From positions 3,291 to 67,290 of the forward strand of contig NZ_JAPOHA010000007.1 of assembly GCF_026672255.1 (NCBI RefSeq): DNA of 64,000 nt. The letters are read 5' to 3'. Source of the DNA: Caproiciproducens galactitolivorans (GTDB lineage Bacteria > Bacillota > Clostridia > Oscillospirales > Acutalibacteraceae). Position 1 is the first letter of the stretch. The number at the start of each line of letters is the position of its first letter. Made by a program: the position numbers and the translations under genes. Below are positions 7,976-16,250 of the stretch, one piece after another. Below the pieces are notes generated by a model, which was not told the origin of the DNA, did no database searches, and saw only the letters and a program-made list of their open reading frames with translations.

Positions 7976-9841
7976 TCACTCGTCAACACAATTTTTGCAT
8001 ATGACATATGTTTGATAACTTACATCATCACTAATGCTATATTTCAATTTATTGTCCTTACTGGCTTTAACTCTAACCAACCCATAGGATACAAGTATTT
8101 CTTGTAGGCTTTTCTTAATCTGAATTTCTGTAGTTTGATACTTGTATTTGTCACCTAACAAATAAACCACATCTTTTTCTGTTGCATATCCTTTTTGCTC
8201 TATACAATAAAAAAGGCACTCCACTATTTGTGAAGTGCGCTTATCAGATTCTTTCGTTGTACCTTTTGCATTTTCATACTTGTATTGTGGGAAACATTTA
8301 TTTGCTAAATCCACACCGAAGGTTCTTAATATATATTCTCTGCTTAACCCTTTAAGTGAGTAGTTATTTGCTTTCAATGTCTTTGCAATTTCTTCACTGT
8401 TTTCAAACTGTAAAACTCCATATTCAGGAAAACTATAAAAATTAGTAATTTTCTTGAATCCATATTTAGCGGCAATATGCTTTGCTTTCGTTAATTCTTT
8501 TTCTGGAATAGATTCTACTGGAAGTTTTTCAATCATATTAAGTAAAGCAAATAATGTCAATGACTGTGACAAATTTATTCTTTTGTTTGGATTAATTCCA
8601 CATACATTCATTAAATTCTTATAACTATCAAAGAAAATTGGTCTTTCCATATTTTGCATATTATCATTTACATACTGTGTGAAGTGCAATAACATTTTTT
8701 GAATATGTACTTTACGGGTTCTAATTAATTTTGATAATGTTGGAAACTGTAAATCAAATTCTTCTGAATCAAGATAATTAGCATTGTCAATTAACATCTG
8801 CTGTTGTTGTTTCACCCAATCGGACTTTTCAAGTTTCAGATTATAAACGGATTTTATAAATTCGATTGCTTGACTTTTCTTGCATTGTGCTAACTTCTCT
8901 GTAATTCCTATAATGGTATAGCACTTATTGCAGCCAAAACACTTATATACTTGTGTTCCATCATCAGTAGTATAAATATGTGCAGAAGGTGAATCATCTT
9001 CATGTTCAGGCAAAATACAATTTACATATCCATCAATGCCTAAATATTCCGATAAATCAATAGAATTAATATATTTATACAAATCTTTCTCATTCTCAAA
9101 TGATGTTTGCTTAAAGGGGTACCTAATAGAAGAAGGTAATATATCTTCTTTATTAGGTACCCTTTTTAGTAACTCTTTCATTACATCTACATTTAACGCT
9201 CTAATTGCTTCAAGTTTAAGTGCCATATTCTCGTTTGATTCTATATTAGAATATAAATCTAGTTTTTTTTTACATGATTTAGGTTCAATCGACTTATCAC
9301 ATTTTAACAAGGGCAATGCCTTATAATATTTTTTTATAATTTGCTGTGCATTAATCCTTTTATTATAAGAATCACAAATTAGTGACTTCCCACCGAAGAA
9401 GATTCTAGTACAATCCTTAGTAACATTATCTGATTTATCAAAAATAGAAATAAGAGTATTTTGCAATTTGTTTCTAGTTTCAACATCAGTAATAACCTTA
9501 TCTGTACAAAACACTAATCTGAAATGATGTTCCTGCTCTGTATGGCTAAAACTCGTATAGCCAAAGCAAGGGTATATATTTAATTGAGAGCATTTTTCAA
9601 GTTGTTCCTGTATTGTTGTATCATGGTCAAAATCCAAAGCGAATAATTGTTGACTTATCCAATCGCTTGAATGAGTACCATTGAGTAAAGCAGGTTTGAA
9701 TGTTGCTCCATGAGATAACCCATCTGCTAATTGCTCAATCGTGATTTCAGTTTGAGATAAATTCTTTTGTACCTCTGCTACTTCATAACCTTTTGGCTTA
9801 TTCTGAAATTGTTTACTGTAATACATACATTTTACGTTCAT
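7976..9841 (-). CDS. Primase-like replication protein: AEP/PrimPol-like plus CHC2-like zinc finger
   Basis: 621 aa. The N-terminal 170 residues resemble an archaeo-eukaryotic primase fold: LFALDFDHD with D70 and D72 as the metal-binding pair, HHFRLVF (about 105-111) and DCTRIFFGG (about 143-151). A DnaG-like zinc motif follows (C275, H280, C301, C304 in YVNCILPEHEDDSPSAH...YKCFGCNKCY). The C-terminal 250 residues are helical with a probable winged helix and no Walker motif, so there is no helicase. It probably starts replication of the element and recruits a host or helper helicase. RBS AAAGGAG is at normal spacing. Confidence 0.75.
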   Translation of the reverse strand: MNVKCMYYSKQFQNKPKGYEVAEVQKNLSQTEITIEQLADGLSHGATFKPALLNGTHSSDWISQQLFALDFDHDTTIQEQLEKCSQLNIYPCFGYTSFSHTEQEHHFRLVFCTDKVITDVETRNKLQNTLISIFDKSDNVTKDCTRIFFGGKSLICDSYNKRINAQQIIKKYYKALPLLKCDKSIEPKSCKKKLDLYSNIESNENMALKLEAIRALNVDVMKELLKRVPNKEDILPSSIRYPFKQTSFENEKDLYKYINSIDLSEYLGIDGYVNCILPEHEDDSPSAHIYTTDDGTQVYKCFGCNKCYTIIGITEKLAQCKKSQAIEFIKSVYNLKLEKSDWVKQQQQMLIDNANYLDSEEFDLQFPTLSKLIRTRKVHIQKMLLHFTQYVNDNMQNMERPIFFDSYKNLMNVCGINPNKRINLSQSLTLFALLNMIEKLPVESIPEKELTKAKHIAAKYGFKKITNFYSFPEYGVLQFENSEEIAKTLKANNYSLKGLSREYILRTFGVDLANKCFPQYKYENAKGTTKESDKRTSQIVECLFYCIEQKGYATEKDVVYLLGDKYKYQTTEIQIKKSLQEILVSYGLVRVKASKDNKLKYSISDDVSYQTYVICKNCVDE

Positions 9842-9906
9842 TTGATTTTCTCCTTTACAATATAAAAGGGATACGGCTATTCACCGTACCCCTAATTCTT
9901 TATTTT

Positions 9907-10113
9907 TTATTCTTGGTCTGGTCTTTTATATTCGCTCAATGCCTGTCTAATTTCAGGTGTGGCATCAAATACCCAAAAGTTACATCTACTTCCCTCATTG
10001 AAGCATTTGAATAAGTATCTAAATCCGTTGTCTTTCAGATATAACATCTTCCGGCAACTATATACGATAATAAACCGATCACTAATTGATTTCTGAATTT
10101 CTTCCTGTGTCAT
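9907..10113 (-). CDS. DUF5659-like small protein
   Basis: 68 aa from ATG 10111-10113, chosen because AAGGCAGG lies just upstream; an in-frame ATG at 10134 lies inside the preceding gene. The core KMLYLKDNGFRYLFKCFN followed by FWVFDATPEIRQALSEY matches small proteins that often sit beside phage primases (DUF5659-like). The function is unknown. It begins 2 bp after the stop of the upstream gene and precedes the primase. Confidence 0.65.
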   Translation of the reverse strand: MTQEEIQKSISDRFIIVYSCRKMLYLKDNGFRYLFKCFNEGSRCNFWVFDATPEIRQALSEYKRPDQE

Positions 10114-10115
10114 TT

Positions 10116-10892
10116 TTATCCTGCCTTTCTGCATATTGAATAGGAATCCTTATAACAAGCCGCTGCTGTTATGATTTCATCAGGATTCATTTTATAGAGT
10201 AATCTCAATTCAGAATCACTCATATTTTCTCTTGTTACTGGTTGCACTAATTCAAATTCATAATCTGGAATATTAATATTTCTTTCACAATACAAGTGAT
10301 TATTCTCCATTGTGATAGTTGTTTTTAAATGATGTTCCTTTATGAAGTCGGTAAAATATTGTTCGTCATGCGATTCTAATATTGGCAATAGATATTTGTC
10401 CATATCGAGCATTTCCATCCAATAGATATTGACATCCTTATATCTGCCGCCTTTATTGTAATAACCAATATACCAACCATCAATGCAAAGTAATATTGTT
10501 AATGCTTTTTCACTGTATTTTGATAAATCTCTATTGTATAAGGAACATAACAAAGGTAATGTACCACCGTTATATTTCCTATAATAAACATCTGTAATGA
10601 TATTTGGATTGATAGATTCAGGATTATTAATAAATGTAAAGTGGTTATCAAATGTCTTGCGTCTGGTAACACTCAAATCTACAAATATAGGTTCTTTACC
10701 CTTTGTATGTTCTGCATTAAGATATAAACCATCTTTGAGAGAGTAAAAGCCGCCTATTTCTATTCCGAATTTATTTCTTAGTAAACAACATGAATAGTAA
10801 CTGTCATAGTCATTTGATAAGACAAGATAATTCTTTTCAGGTGTTAAGTCCTCATACCATGTTGGAAATTTATTTAATAATTGTTGTTTCAT
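10116..10892 (-). CDS. Uncharacterised protein with DHH-phosphoesterase-like motifs
   Basis: 258 aa; I do not recognise a named family. The N-terminal 90 residues show the spacing of DHH/RecJ-like phosphoesterases: LSNDYDSYYSC (D28, D30, S31), IFVDLS (D72) and FDNHF (D82, H84, with Asn in the middle of DHH). The rest has a conserved-looking GWYIGYYNKGG segment but no clear motif. If it is an active manganese phosphodiesterase, it could act on nucleotides or oligonucleotides. Its place is between the XRE regulator and the replication genes. The DHH reading is by eye. Confidence 0.5.
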   Translation of the reverse strand: MKQQLLNKFPTWYEDLTPEKNYLVLSNDYDSYYSCCLLRNKFGIEIGGFYSLKDGLYLNAEHTKGKEPIFVDLSVTRRKTFDNHFTFINNPESINPNIITDVYYRKYNGGTLPLLCSLYNRDLSKYSEKALTILLCIDGWYIGYYNKGGRYKDVNIYWMEMLDMDKYLLPILESHDEQYFTDFIKEHHLKTTITMENNHLYCERNINIPDYEFELVQPVTRENMSDSELRLLYKMNPDEIITAAACYKDSYSICRKAG

Positions 10893-10956
10893 TTTCTTGT
10901 TTTCACAAGAGTTTTACAGTTGGTTCAAACGATATTTAGTCTATCTCCCATAGGAT

Positions 10957-11010
10957 TTAATGCTTATCATCACATCTCCTTCCTACCTGTAATGCCATAA
11001 AACACATCAT
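10957..11010 (-). CDS. 17-aa short ORF with a strong RBS (possible leader peptide)
   Basis: ATG at 11008-11010 is preceded at good distance by AAAGGAGG and encodes a 17-residue basic peptide (MMCFMALQVGRRCDDKH). A second RBS-like AAGGAG inside it precedes another tiny ORF. It lies between the XRE gene and the DHH-like gene. It may be a leader peptide that keeps the mRNA open, or simply a remnant; no product is recognised. Confidence 0.35.
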   Translation of the reverse strand: MMCFMALQVGRRCDDKH

Positions 11011-11032
11011 TGTTTAATTCCTCCTTTGATTT

Positions 11033-11290
11033 TCATTTATTTGTTGTTAATTTGATTCCTTTGTGTTTTTCAAGTTTTCCATTTGCCTTTGCTACTGTTG
11101 CAAGGTTCATAGCATCAATAATTTGCTGATAGTTATTTTCTGTAAAATACTTTTTGCCTTGCTCAATTTGTCCGATCAGTTGCGGTGATACATCACAAAA
11201 TTTTGCTACATCACGCAAGGACAAACCTTTGTACTCTCTGATTTCTTTGAATTCTTTTCCTGTTATCACGTTTGATTTCACCTCTTTCAT
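11033..11290 (-). CDS. XRE/Cro-type DNA-binding regulator
   Basis: 85 aa. A single helix-turn-helix domain, FKEIREYKGLSLRDVAKFCD followed by VSPQLIGQIEQGKKYF, of the Cro/C1 type. The first ATG (11290) has no good RBS. An in-frame GTG at 11269 (VITGKEF) sits 9 bases after GAGGTG and may be the real start. A 24-bp palindrome at 11299-11322, between this gene and its upstream terminator, is the obvious operator. It is probably the element's small regulator, controlling the replication and packaging genes downstream. Confidence 0.8.
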   Translation of the reverse strand: MKEVKSNVITGKEFKEIREYKGLSLRDVAKFCDVSPQLIGQIEQGKKYFTENNYQQIIDAMNLATVAKANGKLEKHKGIKLTTNK

Positions 11291-11298
11291 AGAAATAT

Positions 11299-11322
11299 AA
11301 AGGTAACAAATTTGTTACCTTT
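11299..11322. promoter_or_regulatory. Perfect 24-bp palindrome, probable XRE operator
   Basis: The core GGTAACAAATTTGTTACC is flanked by AAA and TTT and is fully symmetrical. It lies 9 bp before the XRE ATG, inside the only space a promoter could occupy after the capsid-gene terminator. This points to autoregulation. Confidence 0.7.
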
Positions 11323-11349
11323 TCTATACCTATTGATTTACAGTAGATA

Positions 11350-11381
11350 TAGAAAAAGCCAGAGTAACTATTGCTACTCTG
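11350..11381 (-). terminator. Terminator after the capsid gene
   Basis: Minus strand: CAGAGTA pairs with TACTCTG (11375-11381 with 11360-11366) and is followed by GCTTTTTC. It separates the structural operon (scaffold, capsid) from the regulator/replication/packaging operon. Confidence 0.75.
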
Positions 11382-11416
11382 ACCTTTATAAGTCTTATTC
11401 AGTTTTGATTAATTGA

Positions 11417-12253
11417 TTATGCTACTGTTTTTCTGCAAACTACAATGCCAGAATCGTCTAACAATTTCGTGCTGTAAAGGCTAGATGCAACAACATCAGT
11501 TGCAAGCAGAAGTGCCTGACGATCTTCTTCAAGAGTAATATTCTTTTGGAATACATAACCGAGAGCATCTTTCTTGATAATGTAAGTTTTGGCTTCTAAT
11601 TTAGTAGTATCCCATGTACCGTTGGAAGTTACAATTACAGGAATACCGAAATAATGACCGATAATACCATTCTGAACAATTGCGTTACCTGCGGTCTGAT
11701 AGGTTTTTGCGGTATTTACAAATTCGTCCATACCAACAAAAGAGGAACGGAGTTTAGGATTGATAACGATAGCAGCAAAGGAATCAGTATCCACATTGTC
11801 ACCGAAATTATCAATACCACTCTGTAATTCAGCAGAAGTGATTTTATCGGCTGCTGCGGTTGCACTCTTAAATACTGCTGTATCTGCGGCTGCTGCAAGG
11901 TCTGTATCAATTTGTTTTGCCATAGCGGTACTTACCTGCTCAACAATCTTATCGAGTACAGTACCTTTAATCTGTGACAATTCTGAATCGTACACACGGA
12001 AAGCAGAACCAATGTATTTGATAACTGCTGTGCTATCTGTCATATCAATAGTAGCAGGAGTGAGGGGAGTACCCTTAACAACTGTTTCTACTGTTGCGGT
12101 TCTTTTCAGTTTGGGGAAGTGCATTGTGTCACCTGCGGACTTAATATCGGATACAAGGGAAGTAGCATCAAACGCTACAGAACCAAAGCGGAGAGTAGTA
12201 CCGAGTTTCTCATTAACTGCATTTGCGAAAATTTCAGGAATAAATATAGCCAT
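11417..12253 (-). CDS. Major capsid protein (HK97 fold)
   Basis: 278 aa. The shell protein. MAIFIPEIFANAVNEKLG at the start, the GDTMHFPKLKRTATVETV strand region, the long helix with SELSQIKGTVLDKIVEQVST, and the A-domain segment VQNGIIGHYFGIPVIVTSN followed by ALGYVFQKNITLEEDRQA are typical of HK97-fold capsid proteins of Firmicutes phages. No maturation protease gene is near; a separate scaffold gene lies just upstream, as in protease-free systems. RBS AAAGAGGTAATTT precedes the ATG. A terminator follows. Confidence 0.88.
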   Translation of the reverse strand: MAIFIPEIFANAVNEKLGTTLRFGSVAFDATSLVSDIKSAGDTMHFPKLKRTATVETVVKGTPLTPATIDMTDSTAVIKYIGSAFRVYDSELSQIKGTVLDKIVEQVSTAMAKQIDTDLAAAADTAVFKSATAAADKITSAELQSGIDNFGDNVDTDSFAAIVINPKLRSSFVGMDEFVNTAKTYQTAGNAIVQNGIIGHYFGIPVIVTSNGTWDTTKLEAKTYIIKKDALGYVFQKNITLEEDRQALLLATDVVASSLYSTKLLDDSGIVVCRKTVA

Positions 12254-12325
12254 AATAAATTACCTCTTTCTTTCATTAAAATTTTGATTTCTGTGTCACC
12301 GTTTCAGTGACTCTGCACCTCTGAT

Positions 12326-12817
12326 TTACATACCCATCAACTTTTTAGCAAGTTCAGGGTTGGAATTATAAAATTCCGTTCTTTGTGAGATGTTCATACT
12401 TGCCCATTTTTCTTTTGAAATAGATTCACTATTCATGTGTCCAGTTGGTTTATATCCTGCTTTTTCAATTCTTGAATTAACAAGATTTTCAATTACAGTA
12501 TTAAAACTATCAACGTCCACATCATCTTTCAAAAAATCGGCAATTGAACCATCAATATTTTTTGTGTTCAATTTTTCAAGCAAAGCAATTTTCTTTTCCT
12601 TTGCTTCAAGTGCTTTCAAGCGATTTTCAAAATCAATCTCTGCATCAGATTTTTGTTTTGGAGTAAGTTCAGCAATCTTGTCCTTCAATGCTTTAATATC
12701 TGCTGAATACTTTGTCCTTAACTTATCCTCTGCTGATTGAATTGCCTTTGCATAATCACTCTTGCTAATGGTAATAGTGTCCTGATCCTGTTGTTCTACA
12801 TTTGTATTTTCTTCCAT
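12326..12817 (-). CDS. Capsid scaffolding protein
   Basis: 163 aa. A charged helical protein with a coiled coil (residues about 25-85, including ADIKALKDKIAELTPKQK), a middle FLKDDVDVDSFNTVIENLV segment, and a short C-terminal YNSNPELAKKLMG motif that resembles capsid-contacting ends of phage scaffolds (DUF4355-like). It is followed 72 bp later by the capsid gene, the usual order. RBS AAAGAGG is present. It should help assemble the procapsid and then leave. Confidence 0.8.
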   Translation of the reverse strand: MEENTNVEQQDQDTITISKSDYAKAIQSAEDKLRTKYSADIKALKDKIAELTPKQKSDAEIDFENRLKALEAKEKKIALLEKLNTKNIDGSIADFLKDDVDVDSFNTVIENLVNSRIEKAGYKPTGHMNSESISKEKWASMNISQRTEFYNSNPELAKKLMGM

Positions 12818-12902
12818 AAATTAAACCTCTTTCCTGTTACGTTGCCACAATCCCCAAACTGGTTACTGTGACTTGTCCCATTTGTTTAAAAATTTGTATA
12901 TA

Positions 12903-12932
12903 GAAAAAACCCTGCTCAAAAAAGAGCAAGGT
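12903..12932 (-). terminator. Terminator upstream of the scaffold gene
   Basis: Minus strand: CCTTGCTC, loop TTTTTT, GAGCAGGG, then TTTTTTC. It ends transcripts coming from the holin side, so scaffold and capsid need a promoter between 12818 and 12900. The rest of 12818-12999 shows no gene. Confidence 0.75.
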
Positions 12933-12999
12933 TCAATCAATCTGAATATTAATTTTGTTCTTCTACCCTAAGTTAGAAAAAAATGAAAATGCCAATTTT

Positions 13000-13264
13000 C
13001 CGCATGATTACTGGACTTTTTAAGCATTTTTATTTAATTTGTGAGCGTTAGGTTTATGGTTATTGTAATTTATATATCGTTATCCTATACTGTATATATA
13101 ACTGTACATAAAAAATCCGCAAAACCCGCATGAATACTGAATTTTTTAAGCATTTTTATTCAATTTGTGCTGTATAAAATTCTCTATCCATAAGTTAGAG
13201 ATTTTTCAAAATTCTATTTTTCCGCATGAATACTGAATTTTTTAAGCATTTTTATTCAATTTGT
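13000..13264. repeat. Three copies of a 43-bp direct repeat
   Basis: Copies at 13000-13042 (diverged at a few bases), 13126-13168 and 13222-13264. Each starts CCGCATGAATACTGAA and ends TTATTCAATTTGT in the exact copies. A partner box, CCATAAGTTAGA plus an A/T run, lies 33-36 bp before copies 1 and 3 (12967, 13186). TGAATA and TATTCA near the two ends can pair. The spacing (126 and 96 bp between starts) is irregular, unlike CRISPR. No gene lies between scaffold and holin. Confidence 0.85.
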
Positions 13265-13297
13265 TAACCGTAACATTTTAACTTTTATAGTTTATTT

Positions 13298-13561
13298 CTA
13301 CTTGCTTTCAACCTTTTGCTCCAGCACATCAAGCCGCTGATTCATATTCTCTAGGGTAGTTGACATTTTATCCATATTAGAATTAATGTTGACAAGAACT
13401 TCATTCTGCTTGTCAATCTGTTCTAGTAATTTATTTTCTCTGTTGACATTATCTTCTCTTTGCTGATTTATGTATTTGACCATAAACCAACCTAAACCCA
13501 AACAACACACAATAGGGAATCCTACAGTTGTGATTAAGTTGGTTATTGCTTGCATATCCAT
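13298..13561 (-). CDS. BhlA/UviB-like holin
   Basis: 87 aa. One N-terminal membrane segment (residues about 8-28, TTVGFPIVCCLGLGWFMVKY), then a charged coiled coil ending in KVESK. This matches BhlA/UviB-type proteins of Firmicutes phages, thought to be holins. The RBS AGGAGAG precedes ATG at 13561. It stands alone between a terminator on each side and repeat copies on both sides. No endolysin gene accompanies it in the element, which is unusual. Confidence 0.75.
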   Translation of the reverse strand: MDMQAITNLITTVGFPIVCCLGLGWFMVKYINQQREDNVNRENKLLEQIDKQNEVLVNINSNMDKMSTTLENMNQRLDVLEQKVESK

Positions 13562-13587
13562 TTTTTCACTCTCCTATCATATTATAT

Positions 13588-13626
13588 AAAAAACAAAAAG
13601 CCGCACAAACATAGTGTTCATGCGGT
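13588..13626 (-). terminator. Terminator upstream of the holin gene
   Basis: Minus strand: ACCGCATGAACA pairs imperfectly with TGTTTGTGCGG, followed by CTTTTTGTTTTTT. The T-run lies only about 27 bp before the holin start. The stretch from 13627 to 13940 is AT-rich, has short direct repeats such as TAGTATTCATAT, and contains no gene I can support. Confidence 0.65.
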
Positions 13627-13940
13627 TTACAAGAGTTTTTGATAACTTACATATTTTATTCAAAGTATGCAATGCTTTTATGCAATAAAATTATGCATAT
13701 TTATAGTATTCATATACAATAAAAATATACAACAAAATTATACATATCATTAGTATTCATATTCCAGTAGGAATTTTCAGATTGCCTATCGGAAAAACCT
13801 AATGAAAAACTCCTATTTTTCTATATTTCTATTAATCATTCCTTTTCTGCAATATCATTTGCGATGTGTTATAGTATTAAATGGGATATTATTATTTAAT
13901 TACTATCCATAAGTTAGAAAAAAATAAAAAGTCCAAAAAA

Positions 13941-14118
13941 CCGCATGAATACTGAATTTTTTAAGCATTTTTATTCAATTTGTTGCGTATTCCAAATTTT
14001 TTGCAATATTAAAAAACTTATCCTTTATCTATACACTTTACAAATTTGAGTATAAAAAATAAAAATCCCCGTAGCCCGCATGAATACTGAATTTTTTAAG
14101 CATTTTTATTTAATTTGT
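13941..14118. repeat. Two more copies of the 43-bp direct repeat
   Basis: Copies at 13941-13983 and 14076-14118 match the three at 13000-13264. The partner box TATCCATAAGTTAGAAAA lies at 13904, 37 bp before the first. The second copy overlaps the 3' end of the zinc-ribbon ORF. The array thus brackets the holin gene. Confidence 0.85.
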
Positions 14119-14316
14119 GCTTGTCTTAATCTTATTATAATATCGTTTATTAATTTGCTGTTTCATTTCCTTATAATGTTTATCATAACATTCTTTACAA
14201 CGTGTGGTTTGATTGTCTTTAGAATTAGCAAAAAACATTTTACCACAATCTATACATCTAATAAATCGTTCTCCACAATAAAAATTATGGTATAATAAAA
14301 CGGTATAATAAAACAC
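14110..14316 (-). CDS. Small zinc-ribbon protein
   Basis: 68 aa as an open frame from GTG 14316. CIDCG (about 21-25) and CKEC (about 40-43) form one zinc ribbon, followed by a basic tail, KQQINKRYYNKIK, that could bind nucleic acid. The start is uncertain: the first 17 codons are partly encoded by a 13-bp tandem repeat and lack an RBS; similar proteins begin close to the first cysteine. The family function is unknown. It lies between the Ig-domain gene and the repeat array. Confidence 0.5.
   Translation of the reverse strand: MFYYTVLLYHNFYCGERFIRCIDCGKMFFANSKDNQTTRCKECYDKHYKEMKQQINKRYYNKIKTSTN
14289..14314. repeat. Tandem 13-bp repeat with TATAAT boxes
   Basis: GGTATAATAAAAC occurs twice without a gap (14289-14301, 14302-14314). 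Each unit contains TATAAT on the plus strand, so tandem rightward -10 elements are possible, but no matching -35 or rightward gene is evident. Confidence 0.8.
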
Positions 14317-14350
14317 AATACATTTTCTTATCCATATACAATTAAAATAT

Positions 14351-15766
14351 TTACGTAAGACTTGTAATTTGAATTGGTACTGTTTTTACTTCACAAGTAC
14401 CTGTGCTATTTGTCAAAGACAAAGTAAATTGTAAACCAATCAGTGCATTATCTGCATCCACATTCAAATAACATCTCAAAGGATAAGCAGTTTGATATGT
14501 TAGATGTATTTTTGCCTGTTGCGCCGTTGTTAATCCACTTACATCTATTGACCATGCAGGAGTTAAAGTCGTAACCTCTGTTCCCGTAGAATCATAGAAA
14601 TGACACATAAACGGTTTTAAAGTGCCGCCTACTTTAACTGTAGCTATATTAGTAGTATCATTATATTCTGTCCATGTAGCCGCTGTATTTGTAATCTTAC
14701 AAGTGTATTGTGTAGTTGGAACTGGAACTGTAACAGTAATTGCTTTTGTAGCCGTTTTATTGTGTTCTACCCATGTTGCGGTAAATATAACACTTCCTGC
14801 TTTAAGGAATGTAATTTTGCCTGTGCTGTCAATTGTAGCAATAGAAGTATCTGAAGAATCCCATGTGATAGTTGCCGTTGTATCTGCCGTACCATTTATT
14901 GTAGCCGTTGCGGTTAATGTCGGTGTATCAGAAGTTGTATAAGAATCATTACCTGCAATAGTAAGTCCATATACTGGCGGTTCTGTTATTGTGATTGATT
15001 TTGTAGAACTTACGCTATGTTCTTGCCATGCAGCGGATATATCAACACTACCATTTGCAAGGAATGTGACATTACCGCTTGAATCTACTGTTGCTTTGCT
15101 TGTATCAGAAGAACTCCATATAACATTGGCATTGGTAACTACTGTATTATCTGCTTTTGCAGTAGCCGTAAATTGTGCAGTTGTTCCTCTATCATAAGAA
15201 TCATTTGAAGTAATGGTTACTGTATAAACTATACTGGTTGATTCTCGTTCAACGTAAATATAAATTACGTTGTCCTTATAAATCAGATTATCAATCTTCC
15301 AATAACCGCCCAAAGCATAAAAGCAATCATTAATTTTTAATGCTCTTGTGATAGCCGAATTTTCCGCTATGAGTTTAATATTACCTCCGACAATTGAAAT
15401 AGTATTGCTGCTAACTGCTAAAGCATCATTCACATCATAGGCATAGGCAGGAACATTAAATTCCGTGCTCCCACTGATATAATTCATAACTGCATTTGTT
15501 TGTCGCAAGTCCGATTTTAGGTATGTATCATTTTCAGCGGATTCTTGATTGATGGAAAGATATATTTTATCTTTGTATTTCAAGAGTTGTCCGGCATGGA
15601 CAGTAGAATCGGCACTATAAAATATTGTTACTGTATTCTGTAATTTATTCGTATCACTATTGCGCCTAAATATGACATTGTAGGGAGTGTTATCTGAATA
15701 GGCAGTAATTACTTTACCTTCACGCTTTAGGGCATCAGAAAAGGTAGAATTAACTGTATCATACAT
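14351..15766 (-). CDS. Ig-like (Big_2) domain protein with a neck/head-closure-like N-terminus
   Basis: 471 aa from ATG 15766, chosen because GAGAGGTGA precedes it; an in-frame ATG 5 codons upstream overlaps that RBS. Residues 1-110 (MYDTVNSTFSDALKREGKVI, then KDKIYLSINQESAENDTYLKSDL) resemble small head-closure or connector proteins of SPP1-like phages. Two bacterial Ig-like repeats follow at about 180-265 and 270-350, each with WSSSDTSKATVD- or WDSSDTSIATID-type cores, then a further beta-rich region. It may close the capsid neck and display Ig domains on the particle. It follows the connector-like gene directly. Confidence 0.6.
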   Translation of the reverse strand: MYDTVNSTFSDALKREGKVITAYSDNTPYNVIFRRNSDTNKLQNTVTIFYSADSTVHAGQLLKYKDKIYLSINQESAENDTYLKSDLRQTNAVMNYISGSTEFNVPAYAYDVNDALAVSSNTISIVGGNIKLIAENSAITRALKINDCFYALGGYWKIDNLIYKDNVIYIYVERESTSIVYTVTITSNDSYDRGTTAQFTATAKADNTVVTNANVIWSSSDTSKATVDSSGNVTFLANGSVDISAAWQEHSVSSTKSITITEPPVYGLTIAGNDSYTTSDTPTLTATATINGTADTTATITWDSSDTSIATIDSTGKITFLKAGSVIFTATWVEHNKTATKAITVTVPVPTTQYTCKITNTAATWTEYNDTTNIATVKVGGTLKPFMCHFYDSTGTEVTTLTPAWSIDVSGLTTAQQAKIHLTYQTAYPLRCYLNVDADNALIGLQFTLSLTNSTGTCEVKTVPIQITSLT

Positions 15767-15777
15767 TCTATCACCTC

Positions 15778-16212
<435 letters not shown>

Positions 16213-16250
16213 TCAAATGAAGTTCCATTGAAAATTGGGAAATCCCATCT

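Noticed and set aside
13000-14118. CRISPR array
   Set aside because: The repeats are 43 bp but spaced 96, 126, 135 and 719 bp apart, a gene lies between them, and no cas gene is near.
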